This document shows positions 22,331 to 34,378 of a DNA stretch of 64,000 bases, in pieces. The DNA is from Lunularia cruciata (taxonomy: Eukaryota; Streptophyta; Marchantiopsida; Lunulariales; Lunulariaceae): NCBI GenBank assembly GCA_948567375.1, contig OX419756.1, positions 65,822,552 to 65,886,551 on the forward strand, given 5' to 3'. Every line of letters starts with the position of its first letter. Position 1 is the first letter of the stretch. The notes under the pieces were generated by a model. That model was not told the DNA's origin and ran no database searches. It saw only the letters and a program-made list of their open reading frames with translations. The position numbers and the translations under genes were made by a program.

Positions 22331-22700
22331 AGATGGTGCTTAACATTGTCTGCCATATGCAGGAAAAGGAGTTAAGCTTTTCAAACAGCGATCAGGAACC
22401 AAAGAGGAAAGAGATCATGACTGCAGTTATGAAGATGATTCAAATGGTGCCACCAAAAAGAGATAAAAATTTTACATGCTAAACTATGATGGCATAGACA
22501 AAAGGCTGCACAAGATTAGTGGGGATGAATGTCATCGGAAAAATAACCCATGTGTGCCCTTGAGGTTTGGTGTGAAATTATTTTCTCTTCTTTTGGTTGT
22601 AAGGAATTCAAACTTTATGTCAATATGTTTCAGGAGTTGCTTTATGCTACCTTGCTGTGGGAGATCTTTGCCATAATATTGTGAAGCTGGAAAAGGTTGT

Positions 22701-24609
22701 TGTGACAATCTGGCAAATATCACTTTTGCGGTAATTGGGTAAGTAAAGTTTGTTCCCACAGAGATACAAGTTAGAAATTTCCAAATACAAAGCAAAGTAA
22801 CAATTTCAGTTCTTCTTGGTTGCATCTTTAATCTCTTAGGTAGAAACCACACCCAAAAGAGAGTAACAAGCACTAACTCGCAATCTTGTCATGACTTTCA
22901 CAGTCCTTAATCACAACTCCATCAAATCTTTCCAAACAATCTTGATTGTGATGATTCAGGCTCTCCCAAAAACGGCACTTCATTGCAAAATGACTTCACC
23001 TCAGAATTGTGTTCCACCTCTCCATTGAAGGCACAACTTCCTCGCTCAAAATTGCTTCACATCAACTTCGCACTGCATTCACAAATGCAGAATACTACCA
23101 ACACTACAATTCCTCTCAGACTTGTCAAGGCATTACTTTGATTGCACTTCACTCAGGATCAAACACACAGAATGAAGATCAAGGCTGTGGAATCCAACAT
23201 CCAACAAACACATTGACTTGCACTTTGAATTTCTTCAAACACTCACAAACACAATTACAATGTTGATACTCGGAATCAAGCTCAAGCGACGAGCACTGCT
23301 TCACAGCACTTTGCTTTATCTATTCTCCGAAATAATGAGCACTAAACAACATTTCTCTACAAATGCCACTCTTTAATAGTGAACAAATTGATAGTTCTAA
23401 CAACTATACTGTTCTACAACAACTATTCTAACTTGCAGATCCAAAATGACAATGCACCTCTTCATATCTACCTCTTCAAATCTCAAATCTGTTACTACTC
23501 CGATCCGATGTCTACTTCTTCCTTGGCTTTCAAACCCAAACCCAAAGTAATCTTACTTCCTACTACTCTATCCTCGAGTTTCACAAGTCCTTATTCCTCC
23601 GCTAATTCTAACACTTCTTCTTCTTGATCTGCAATTGCTATCATAACTAAGCCTTCAAAATCTCTATCTCCCGACCCACTCTTCTCTAAAGTGTCAAATG
23701 TCAAATCTGAAGATACCTACACTCCTATCTCTCTTACTTTGGGTTTAACTACTATCAATTGTTTTACTAATTCTACTGTGTCATCGTCAAGAATTGTAAT
23801 TGAAAGCATGAATACACTATCTACACCTTCAATTTGTAACCCACTTTCCCCTGATCACTCATGTAACTGACCCGAAGACACTAACTGTCTGATCCTACAC
23901 TTTGGGTTTATTCACTACTGCTACTTCTCCTTCAAATTCACTACTATCTTTAATCAGAATTGAAATTGAAGTCATGGGTATCCTAACTATCTTCTTTCCC
24001 TACTCTAACTTCCTCTGATCCCTCTGGCAAAACTCCCGAAGTCACCTTCACTGCACTCTGAGGTCCGACTTCCTCGAGTTGAATCATATTTTTCTTGAGG
24101 CGAAGTCTCATGACCCGAAGTCATGTAAACCCGAAGTCCAAAGTATGAAGTCCGAAGTCACATTGACCCGAAGAACCTCAACCCAAAGTACATCTACTCT
24201 AGAAACTTCAAATGCTTGTAACTTCTTCTTAAGACCTCCAAACTCTGTGATTTTTACGGCAATGGAAAGCACTGAACAAGACGCTTCCAACGAGATACAG
24301 CAAGCTTGATTTGGCCTTTTCATCATTGAGATATGACCCCCGCAAGAATCCTGACTTACAACTTCTATTTCTCCTTCGGGTTTGCACTCTTCCAATGTCT
24401 AATTCAAGTTTTTCCCTCCTCTGACACAAAGTAAACTTCTTTGGGTTTAATCCACTCTGAGTCCTTCTTCCTCTTTTACGAAGTAGACTCCCTTGGGTCT
24501 GATCAAAACACAAGTTTGCACTCATTTCTTCTCCATTTGGTTTCAATTTGGTTTCAACAAGGCACTTCTTCTTCAAAACTCGTCCAAAATGAAAAATGTG
24601 GGTACCACA
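22701..24609 (-). repeat. Solo S2 LTR, 1909 bp, TSD GTTGT
   Basis: On the minus strand it runs TGTGGTACCCACA to GATTGTCACA and is flanked by GTTGT at 22696-22700 and 24610-24614. It is the inverted counterpart of 15631-17521. The ORF is reduced to a decayed C-terminal stub near 23500-23760. Confidence 0.92.
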
Positions 24610-24614
24610 GTTGT

Positions 24615-24922
24615 GATGCTATTAGCTCAAGGATTCTTTTAATGTGACTTGAGCCAAGAAATAATGTTGTGTTACATGAGCTCAAGTTTTGTTTTATGTT
24701 TTATGTTATTGGAGTAAAGAGTATTTTCCTTAGTGGAGGAGCAAAAATGAGTTTAATTGAAAATGCTTTGGAAGGCCTTTGGGGGTGGGGGAAGAGGGGG
24801 TCTTTGATAGTTGGGAGTTTTTGGGAGGGAGTGAGAAAAATTGCGAGAGGAGTGGGGCTTCAGCCTTGAGAAGTGACATGGTTTTCAAGGAGAAGGAGTA
24901 GGGGGATTTGCTTTTAGGAAGG
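24615..24922 (+). other. Intervening G-rich flank, no gene
   Basis: Non-coding DNA with a G-rich run near 24780-24800. It joins the end of relic C to the next solo LTR. No ORF or RNA gene seen. Confidence 0.5.
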
Positions 24923-27900
24923 TGTGACAACCCGGCAAATATCACTTTTGCGGTAATCGGGTAAGTAAAGTTCGTTCCTACAGAGATACGATTCAGAAAT
25001 GTCCAAATACAAAGTCAAAGTAACAATTTAGTTCTTCTTGAGTTCTTCTTTAGTCTCTCAGGTAGAAACCACCCCCAAAAGAGAGTAACAAGCACTGACT
25101 CGTAGTCTTGTCACAAATTAACACTCCTTAATCACAACTCCATCAAATCTTTCCAAAAAATCTTGATTGTGATGATTCAGACTCTCCCAAAAATGGCACT
25201 TCATTGCAAAACGACTTTGCCTCAGAATTGTGTTCCACCCCTCTACTGAAGGCACAACTTCCTCGATTGAAATTGCTTCACATCAACTTCGCACTGCACT
25301 CACAAATGCAGAATACTACCAACACTACAATTCCTCTCAGATCTGTCAAGGCATTGCTTCAATTGCACTTCACTAAGGATCAAACACACAGAATGAAGAT
25401 CAAGGCTGTGGAATCCAACATCCAACAAGCACTCTAACTTGCACTTCAAATTTCTTCACACACTCACAATCACAAACACAAAGTTGATACTCGGAATCAA
25501 GGTCAAGCGATGAGCATTGCTTCACAGCACTTCGCTTTATCTATTCTTAGAAATAATGAGCATTGACAACAATTTCTTGCAAATGCCACTCTTAAGTAGT
25601 GAAGGAATCGACAGTTCTAACAACTATACCGTTCTACAACAACTGTTCTAACCTGCAGATCCAAAATGACAATGCACCTCTTCATAACTGCCTCTTCAAA
25701 TCTCAAATCCGTTACTAATCCGATCCGATGTCTACTTCTTCCTCGGTTTTCAAGCCCAAACCCAAAGTAACTTTACTTCCTACTACTCTTTCCTTGGGTC
25801 TCATATCTTCTACTTCTTCTACCAGATCTAGCAATTCTCTTTCCTGATCTGAAATTGCACTACTGGGTAATCTATCTAACTCCTTATCTCCCAACCCACT
25901 CTTCTCTAATGTCTCTGATGGCAACTCCAAAGACATTTGGACTCCTATGTTATCTACTTCGGGTTTTGCTCTAACATCCTTCCGAAGTTTTTCTAGCTCT
26001 ATTTTCACTAAGTCTAATCTAATTGAAATGTTATCCTCTACCTCTAAAACCTTTCTGTCTATACGAGTTCTTAATTTGATCAACAAGGCGTTCATCTCGG
26101 TGTCTTTTGCTTGTCTTCGCCTCGTCTCCTACACCAACAACTTTAACTTGTGCAGTTGTGCTTCTTCAATTAGAATGCTGGCTTCTGTACTTAACATTGC
26201 ATTCACCCTGAGGACTATCTCCTTCAATGGCTCCAATCTTGTCTTCCTTTCTCATTCCCGATCTGCAAGCCATTCCTCTCGGTACATCGCCAATTCTGCC
26301 TCAAATTTGGCTTTCACTGTCTCCTTCTCCTTCTCCTTCTGTACAACTTTCTCTTCCTGATTACGAAGTAACTCTCGTAATCTCTCTTCTTCTCTATACT
26401 GTGAAGCCAACTCTCTTTGCCAGAGTTGCTTCTTCTCCTCCATACTCTCCATCACTCTATTGAGTTCTTGATCCTTTGATGCTACCCTCGCCATAGAATG
26501 GATAAGTTCTACCCTTGAATCAGCAAACTGCTGCTTCAAGATTTCGTATTCAGCTACCTGTCTCTCTCTTGCAATGTCACTCTTCCTTGCAAGATCCTCT
26601 CGATAGCTCACTTCCCTCTTTAGGTCTTCAATTACATAACTTCTCTCTACTGCCTCCGCTTGCAGTACTTCTCTCTCCTCCTCACCTTGGGTTACACTCT
26701 TCTTCAACTCCGAGTTCTCTTCTTCTAATCTCACTACCACCTGCAATACAGTCTTTACCTCTGGACAAGTTGACTGCATCTCCTTCTTCTTGTGCTCCAA
26801 CTTCACCAACAATGGGCACACTGCATCTCGCAGGTACTCCACTCCATCACTAGCAACTACTTCCTCCCGCGGAGTGGTCTCTCTTCTCTCCTCGTGTTCT
26901 CTCGATACTTGCCTTCTTCTCTGGAGTCTTTGTATCGGAATCAATGCCTCACTGCCCGAGCTTTCTTCTACCTCTTCCTTTACTCTACTCGGCCCCGCTT
27001 CACACTTTGCCTTACGTCGCGAGTGAACTCCTCATTATGTTGTCTTTGGCTTCCAACTTGGCTTGCACTTCTTCTTTGTATTCTTCAGCTGCTGGCGCTG
27101 ATGTCATCTCTCCACCTTCTTCACCATCACAGCTTGTATCTCCGCTCTGTAGTGTCAGCTCAGGTTCCTCCTCATGTTCCAAGTCCTCCGTTTTGAGCTC
27201 GGCCTCGCCTTCAGAGTCTTCATCTTCTGACTCAATTACCACCATTCCTCGCCTTGGGTTACTTCTCTGCATCTTCCAAGGTTTCTTGCTTTCTTTGGCT
27301 TCTCCTTGCCGACTCCTCTTCTTCGTCGGGGTACTCACTGCAACCTCCACGTTCTTCCCTATTTTTGCGTAGTAGTCATCCGTGCTCCGGATTTGGAGAA
27401 TGTATTGCTGCTCCTCGACATTGACCTCCTTTTGCACATCAGGATGGAAGTGCGACACCATCCGCGTCCGTTCCGCTGAGTTCAAAAAATTAAGCCCAAG
27501 GTAGAAGTGTGCTGCAAACGGCACAATGTAGTGTGGAGGCGACTTATCTCGCAAATTCCACACCATCTGCCTCGTTCTCCCGTGAAAACACCTTGCCAAA
27601 TTGATTGGTTCTCTTGCAAACAACTTATGGAAGAACACCGCTTGGTGTTTCATCACATAAGCCGTTCTCGTCGGCTTCAAGATTGCCATGAGAGCACTCA
27701 CGATCCCTCTCTTCACTGGATCCTTATAACTCTCAACTTTGTACCCATTCTTTGTCCTTTTGACGAGAAGGCATCTCTCACCTCCTGAGTCTCTTGGGCT
27801 ATCTCTCCTTTCTCCAAGAACGTGGCTCCCTGCTCCGAGCCTGCCTCCTTCCCAAGTACGAGTCTCCAATCCGACTCTGTCCAGCGAGCCAGATTTCCTG

Positions 27901-28650
27901 TCTTCCCTTCTTCCTTGGGTCCATCAAGACACTTACTCTCGATGATTTCTATGATGAATCCTGGAAAACTTATGTTCTAGTTCCATGCCAGAAAGGTGAT
28001 CCAAAGTCGGCTCAAGACTTTGATCCTTGCTATCACATCTAATCTCCGAATTGCATGATTTCTCACTACGAATTCGGAGTTCTTCTTCCCTCCTCCCATC
28101 TCTTCTACTTTCTCTCTTTCTCTTGATTTCACTCCCGTGACTTCTCCCTTGCGCACTAACACAAGTCCAACTCTATTTCCCTTTCCCCAATCACCTGCGA
28201 GACGACTCTTCAACGGCAAAGGAAAATTGCTCGACATTTCGTCGTTGCAGTTTGGATTTTTATAGAGTTGCGCTTCTTCGTCTTCCGTCACTTCGAGTTC
28301 CTACTGAGAAATCACACCTCCAACATGCACTTATCACTGTCAATCAACCTTTGCGCATATGAGCCGCCAGTTTTCAAACGGCCCCTTCTTGAATTTCTCG
28401 CCCCGACAAAAGGTTATTAGACTGTCTTTGCCTCGGGTTGAGCTCCCCCCGATCCGAAGACAATTTACTTTGGGTTGTATGCTGACAGGGCATTTCCAAA
28501 TACTTCGCCTTATGACCCAAAGTCACTTTACTTTGGGTTTCATCCCGAAGACTCTTTTCTTCGCCTCCTTCGGCCATATAGGCGCAATCCCACTTCTCTA
28601 TACACTTCTTCTCCTTTATTCTGAAAAAAACAAAAAATGTGGGCACCACA
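24923..28650 (-). repeat. Giant G LTR, solo, 3728 bp
   Basis: Same termini as the other G LTRs (TGTGGTGCCCACA to GGTTGTCACA, minus strand). No TSD abuts both ends, but GAAGG precedes the left end (24918-24922) and recurs at 28661-28665, ten bases past the right end. This suggests a perfect TSD displaced by a short filler. The LTR ORF is present but about 51 bp shorter than in intact-length copies. Confidence 0.88.
25715..28237 (-). pseudogene. LTR-encoded coiled-coil protein, frameshifted copy
   Basis: Starts at the conserved ATG (28237; MSSNFPLPLKSRL) and ends EEVDIGSD. A 1-bp deletion near 27758 and a deletion around 27030 shift the frame. The coiled-coil part (26252-26944) and C-terminus (25715-26095) are otherwise well kept. 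This copy is more decayed than those at 11588-14161 and 52086-54659. Confidence 0.82.
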
Positions 28651-29118
28651 AAAGAAATGTGAAGGTTTTGGGAGAAAGATAGGTGGTCAGTTTCTTTTTT
28701 AGGAAAGAATGTTACATGATTTTGGGAGGAGAGAAGGAAGTGATTTGTGTTTTTCTTGAGAAAGGATGTGTGGAGTTTTGTGAGAGACTAGGAAATGAAA
28801 CTTGCTTAGGAGAACATGGACTTTTGGGAGAGAACAAGAAGAATGTTTGGGAGAAGAAAAGCAGGGTTTCAAGAGAGCTAAGAATTGTAATAGGACTAGA
28901 GGAATTAGGGAAAATTTTGAGAGAGCTTTGTTTGGAGAGTATGAGAAGGATTTCAAAATAGGAGTGTGCCAGCAATGAGAGTGGAATAGAAGGAGAACTT
29001 TGAGAGGGCAGGCTTTGGGCAAAAGAACAAGGAAACTAAAAGGGATTTGGAGAAAGGCTACAAGAGAAAGGGAATTTCAAAGGAGTGGCTTGTCTATACA
29101 GAGAATTAGGGATTTGAA
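28651..29118 (+). repeat. Purine-rich repeat, copy c
   Basis: GA-rich non-coding DNA whose 28850-29118 part matches 14640-14870 in the same orientation. It ends abruptly where the methyltransferase-element relic begins near 29120. Confidence 0.6.
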
Positions 29119-29829
29119 AGAGAATTCTCCTAGCTTTGGCTAGGAAAGGGAGTTTGATTTCATTCTTAGTGATCTTGGTAGTTTAAGACTTAGATACAAA
29201 CTTCTCTCATGTCAAATGCCAAATGGTGGTAGAGTCAGTTCTGTATTGCTTTATGAGATTTAGGTTTTTGTTTAGATTTCTTGTGATTGGACCCCCTTCC
29301 TTCTCTACTTCTTGTTTGTGCACCATGTTTGAGTGAGGTGCCCTGACTTTTGAGTGTTGGTGCTTAGGTGTGCTCTCAATAGTGAGGTTGGAGTGATGAC
29401 CAGTCACACTACCTTTGTTTCTCTTTGGTGAGATAGGAAGTGATGACTTGTAAATTGTGAAAGTGCGTGTTGTGATGGTAGGTTACAAGTCGCCCTTTCC
29501 CTTAGTGTAGTTATCTTAGTTAGAGTTACATTAGTGGGCATTGTTTTGTGGGTATTGGCACTTGGAGGTGCTTAGTTGGTGTTGGACCTTGGTTGGTGGT
29601 GTTGGTACTTGGTGGGGTACTTGTGGTTGTAGTTTACGGTTGCAAATTGTGGTTGTAGTTGTGGTTACTTTGTCACAACAAAGTTCTTTGGGGATTCTAA
29701 AGGAGATAGCCCTACAGTACGTAGTGAGTTTACTCGGAGTGGTGCTTGGTATTAGCTTGTTTCTCAGGTCTTAGTGAGGGAGTAGATTGACTCTGAGTTG
29801 GAGTTTGACATAGGAGCTCATTCAATTGA

Positions 29830-31560
29830 GGGTGCACTTGGCGTGTCCGCACCGTTGTTGTGGGACATGGACAAGATTTATGGAGCTCCACAGGCCCCAG
29901 GTGTTACTCTAGTATAGTGGGTACCATTGAGTTGGATGACTTCATCCAAGAGTTTGATAGTTGGTGTGGTTTGCAATAAATGTGGACCCGACTTTGTTTA
30001 CACCCTTCATGGCATGGAAGAGGTTGTTTTAGCATTTGGAGGGTCTGCTGATGGACAACTACCATGAGTTTAGGAGAGCTCATTTGGAGGAGATTGAGTT
30101 ATGGAGACAATATTGATCTCTAAACTATATCTCCATCACTTTAGACTTGGTTGCCAAGAGTAGATCAACTGTACCCACGAGTTCTAGCTTGAATAGTGTT
30201 GGTGGAGCTAGTAGAGGTGCACTAGTTGGAAATAGTGCTACCACAAGTGGAGGTACCATTGTAGGAGGTGGTGTGGTATAAGGGTTTAACCCCAATGTTT
30301 GAGGTAGAACTACCAAGGAGTGCAGATTGACACGTTGATGAGCTTGCAAGAGTTCCAACAAAAGGCTAGAGAGAGCCTACACAAGGCATACACTCGCATG
30401 AGGCGGCTGATCAGTTTCACTTAGGGAGTTATTGAGGCCCAAGCAGTCTAGTTTTGGTATGGGATATTGGACAAGGAGTTATGACATAGAGTTCATGATG
30501 TTACGTTGTTACAGGCTACTTTGCCCATGTTGGTAGTGGTCTTTGGTTTGGTTGAGCATATTGAGCTCAACATGGTGAGGGGAGAGTGGTGACATCTGGA
30601 TTTGGTAGGGAGACCTCATCCATAGTTGTTACTTCTTCTAGAGTGCAACAAAGTGCACCATGCCTAGTTGGTTTTCAAAGATAGGGTGGACAGCCTAGAT
30701 CCTATCGAGCAAGTGGAAGGCCTACTGTAGTTAGACCATTACCTTCATTTTTGGATCAATAGCAGCCAATGAGTGGTTGTGTTGCTTGTTGGACTTGTGG
30801 TGGACCTCACCATAAGAGAGAGTGTACTCAAGGCAGTGGACCTGATACCTCTGGTGCATCATAGCCAACACAGAGCTAGTGTGAGCATTGCCACAGATTT
30901 AATCACATTAGTGATCAATGCTTTGACCTACACCCGGAGTTATGGAGCGGTAGGGCTGCTATGGCAGGTAGTAGAGGAGCTCTAGTTCATGGAAGATGAG
31001 GTGGTAGAGGTAGTGGTAGAAGATCTACACCTAGAAGAGGTGCAGTACTTGCACTATATTGAGCTCAAAATGGTGAGGAAGAGAGTGGTGACATCTGGAT
31101 TTGGTAGGGAAACCTCATCCACAATTATTACTTCTTCTAGAGTGCAACAGCGTGCACCATGCCTAGTTGGTTTTCAAGGATAGGGTGGACAGCCTAGATC
31201 CTATGGAGCGAGTGGACGGCCTACTGTAATTAGACCCTTACCTTCATGTGGCTAGTGAGTAGTGGTGTTGCTTGTTGGACTTGTGGTGGACCTCACCATA
31301 GAAGAAAGTGTACTCAAGGCAGTAGACCTAATACCTCCGGTGCATCATAGCCAACATAGAGGTAGTGTGAGCATTGTCATAGATTTGGTCACACAAGTGA
31401 CCAATTCTTTGACCTACACTTGGAGTTACGGAGTGGTAGGGTTGCTTTGGTAGGTAGTAAAGAGGCTCTAGTTCATGGAAGACAAGGTGGTAGAGGTGGT
31501 GGTAGAGGATCTACACCTAGTAGAGGTGCGGTACCTGCCCTTACTTCTGATACAACTATG
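29830..31560 (+). pseudogene. Family D relic gag
   Basis: Matches 37794-39240: the segment for WDMD(K/E)IYGAP, the Gly/Ser-rich linker, the REAYTRMRR region and the zinc-knuckle block. Many stops and frameshifts. Where the D copy at 35893 has TAG stops (38061 and 38283), this relic still reads CAA (Gln), so it serves as an outgroup showing those stops are later C-to-T changes. Confidence 0.75.
30553..31520 (+). repeat. Tandem duplication of the gag zinc-knuckle block
   Basis: 30553-31045 and 31052-31520 are direct repeats, each beginning at the segment encoding IELNMV (here ATTGAGCTCAA) and ending in the arginine/glycine-rich GSTPSRG segment. The better D element has a single copy (38525-39010), so the duplication is private to this relic. 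Confidence 0.75.
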
Positions 31561-31803
31561 GCTACTCAGATTGAGCAATTGGAGCAAAGATAAGCTAGTA
31601 TGGCCATTGTTCATAGGAGATCAGATTTGAGTGTTGAGGTTTCCACCTCCTATGTTGGTGATAGAGATGCTTTGGACTTCATGTGCAGAGCAACACAGGT
31701 GGATGCATCTCTAGCAATGACTAGGAGTGTAGTTTGTGCTCTTGAGCTAAAAAGAGCATCAATGGAGTTGGACCCACAAAGAGGAGAGGTTGGGAGACAA
31801 GTC

Positions 31804-32495
31804 TGTAACACCCATTTGTGCATGTGTGTGGTATTGTGATATTTAGCTTGGTATTACAAGTACTTAAGAGATATTATTTATATAGAGATAAAGGATGGTT
31901 CTATATTAGTCATGGTTAGCTAAAGTTAGTCATAGCTAAGATAGATGGGACCTTACTTTAGAGGAAGTAGAAAAGATGAGCACCACTATTTTGGATTTTA
32001 GTGTGTTGACTTGGTATTATTCCTAGGTGTTTGGCTTTGGAGAAAGAGTTGAGAACTCTTGGGCCCGCAAGCCTTTTTGTTTTGGATTCTTCTTTAGTCC
32101 AAGGATAGCCCATGTGAAGGAATCCTTGCTTTAGTGGTTGGGTCAAGATAAGACCACATGCTTAGGGGAATATACCCATGTGAATGGATATTCTTTTCTA
32201 CTTTTTGACTTTACTTGACTTTTAGTCTAGTAACTTGAGTTACTATGATAATTAGTAACTTTGGTACGTAACTATTTCACAAGTATATAAACAAGGGGTG
32301 AGGAGGTACTCATCATCCATTCATTTGCAACTATCTCTCTCTCATTGAGTTCTCTAGTGAGCAATGTCTTGAGTCTTGGAGTGTTAGCCTTGGAGGAGTA
32401 TGATGGAGTTGGGGTTCCTTGCCTTCTTAGTCCATGGTGCGCTACCATAATAGCCATCAGAGGTTCATCTTGAGTGAGAGATAGGCCGGCTCACT
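31804..32495 (+). repeat. Family A solo LTR (692 bp)
   Basis: TGTAACACCC...CCGGCTCACT interrupts the relic between gag and protease and is flanked by AGTC on both sides (31800-31803, 32496-32499). The uninterrupted D element reads straight through this point (GGTCAGACTT, 39286). A TATATAAA box is at 32284-32291. Confidence 0.92.
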
Positions 32496-32800
32496 AGTCA
32501 GACTTTACTAATCTTTCATGCTATTTGAGGCATTAAAAATGACATCCATGGCTCCTAGATATCCTAGTGCAGGTGTGGTAGGTGGTGATGGAGGGCATGA
32601 AAGACTACTTGCTAGTCAACCACTTGCTACTACAGAAACTAAGTCTAGCATGATAATGGGGGCAACTTAGCTGATTATGCGGTGCCCTTTGTTTTCAGCT
32701 AGTGACATGTTTACATTGGGAGTTGACCCAACCCCAGTGTTCCACTTGGCTACCATAGTTTGAGAGTAGGGATGATACGGTTCCTACTATTAGAGCAGAG

Positions 32801-33337
32801 GTGGTTGATAGTGGAGCTAACTTGGTTGAGGAGCATGGGATCCGTTTAGCAACCAGTGGTTTACGGCAAGTAGTAGTGGCTAGATTGGAGGAGTTGCTAG
32901 CTAGACCGGCATTTGAGAGAACATGGTTCACACCTGGTGTTTCCCTATTGGATAACAAAAAGGGGATTTTCTGTTTGGTGGGACCTTTAGGGAAGGTCTA
33001 TACATCACAAAGAGTCTTGTTAGACTCTGGTGCACAGCCCCTTATGTTGGGGAAGGCTGCAATAGTTGGTTTGGAGTTACAGAAGACCGATGTGGAGAGG
33101 TGTTTATTTCAGATCCAAACATCTCTAGGTGGTGGTTCACCACAGTGCATCACATGTGGGGAGCTTTTTGTCCAGGTTCAGGCTGGTCATCCAACTGATT
33201 GCTTAGTGGTGAGAGCTCAGGCTATTGCTACAATAGCTGAGTCATACGATGTGCTAGTTGGGGGAGCAATGTTATACCACATGGGTTTCATCATTGACTA
33301 TTGGGAGGAGACAGCCTCCTATAGACCAAGTTGGTAG
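32801..33337 (+). pseudogene. Family D relic protease
   Basis: A 178-codon open frame holds LLDSGAQPLMLGKAAIVGLE, an intact D-S-G retropepsin site, then YDVLVGGAMLYHMGFIIDYW. The D element at 35893 has the Gly of this triad mutated (DSS), so this older fragment keeps the better active site. No start codon of its own is expected, as it is a piece of a polyprotein. Confidence 0.8.
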
Positions 33338-34378
33338 TCTTGTGAAGGACGGGTATGTCACCTACTAGTACGCTTCAGTAGTGGCAGTCTTGGCTCACTA
33401 CAGTCCGGGACCATGGTAGCATCAGTTTCAAGTTTTAGTGGTATAGTTACTTGGCCTGGTGACTTGTTGGAGGGGAACACCCATGCAGATGATACTACAT
33501 TACCAGAGGAGATCACTTGGATTTGGAGTATGAGTGGGATTGTTCCATCTACCTTGGATGTTATATAACACCCATTTGTGCATGTGTGACAACTCGGCAA
33601 ATATCACTTTTGCGGTAATCGGGTAAGTAAAGTTCGTTCCCGCAGAGATACAAGTCAGAAATGTCCAAATACGAAGCAAAGTAACAATTTCAGTTCTTCT
33701 TGAGTTCTTCTTTAGTCTCTCAGGTAGAAACCACACCCAAAAGAGAGTAACAAGCACTGACTCGCAGTCTTGTCACAAATTCACACTCCAAAATCACAAC
33801 TCCATCAATTATTTCCAAACAATCTTGATTTGTGATGATTCAGGCTCTCCCAAAAATGGCACTTCACTGCAAAACGACTTCGCCTCAGAATTGTGTTCCA
33901 CCCTTCCACTGAAGGCACAACTTCCTCGATCGAAATTGCTTCACATCAACTTTGCACTGCACTCACAAATGCAGAATACTACCAACACTACAATTCCTCT
34001 CAGATCTGTCAAGGCATTGCTTTGATTGCACTTCACTCAGGATCAAACACACAGAATGAAGATCAAGGCTGTGGAATCCAACATCCAACAAGCACTCTGA
34101 CTTGCACTTCGAATTTCTCCAAACATTCACAAACACAATTACAAAGTTGATACTCGGAATCAAGCTCAAGCGACGAGCACTGCTTCACAGCACTTCGCTT
34201 TATCTATTCTCAGAAATAATGAGCACTGAACAACAAGTTCCTGCAAATGCCACTCTTAAATAGTGAAGCAATCGACAGTTCTAACAACTATACCATTCTA
34301 CAACAACTGTTCTAACCTGCAGATCCAAAATGACAATGCACCTCTTCATATCTGCCCCTTCAAATCTCAAATCGGTTA

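Larger units (their letters stand above)
18306..22695 (+). mobile_element. Relic C, decayed Ty3/gypsy retrotransposon
   Basis: The order is gag-like, protease, start of RT, then the C-terminal part of integrase, all plus strand and broken by many stops, frameshifts and a large deletion between RT and integrase. The RT entry segment (PWDLRPIPVPKVLLPQLIEL, PYSNCWF) and the FLDD box region resemble a gypsy lineage best known to me from fungi and algae rather than the usual seed-plant clades. Confidence 0.8.
29125..33563 (+). mobile_element. Family D relic (gag and protease part)
   Basis: Collinear with 37110-40350 of the better-preserved D element: leader, gag with zinc knuckles, protease. It stops at TACCTTGGATGTT, just before the methyltransferase domain, where the plus-strand family A element inserted. 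It holds a family A solo LTR (31804-32495) and a roughly 490-bp internal tandem duplication. The LTRs of this copy are not present. Confidence 0.88.
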
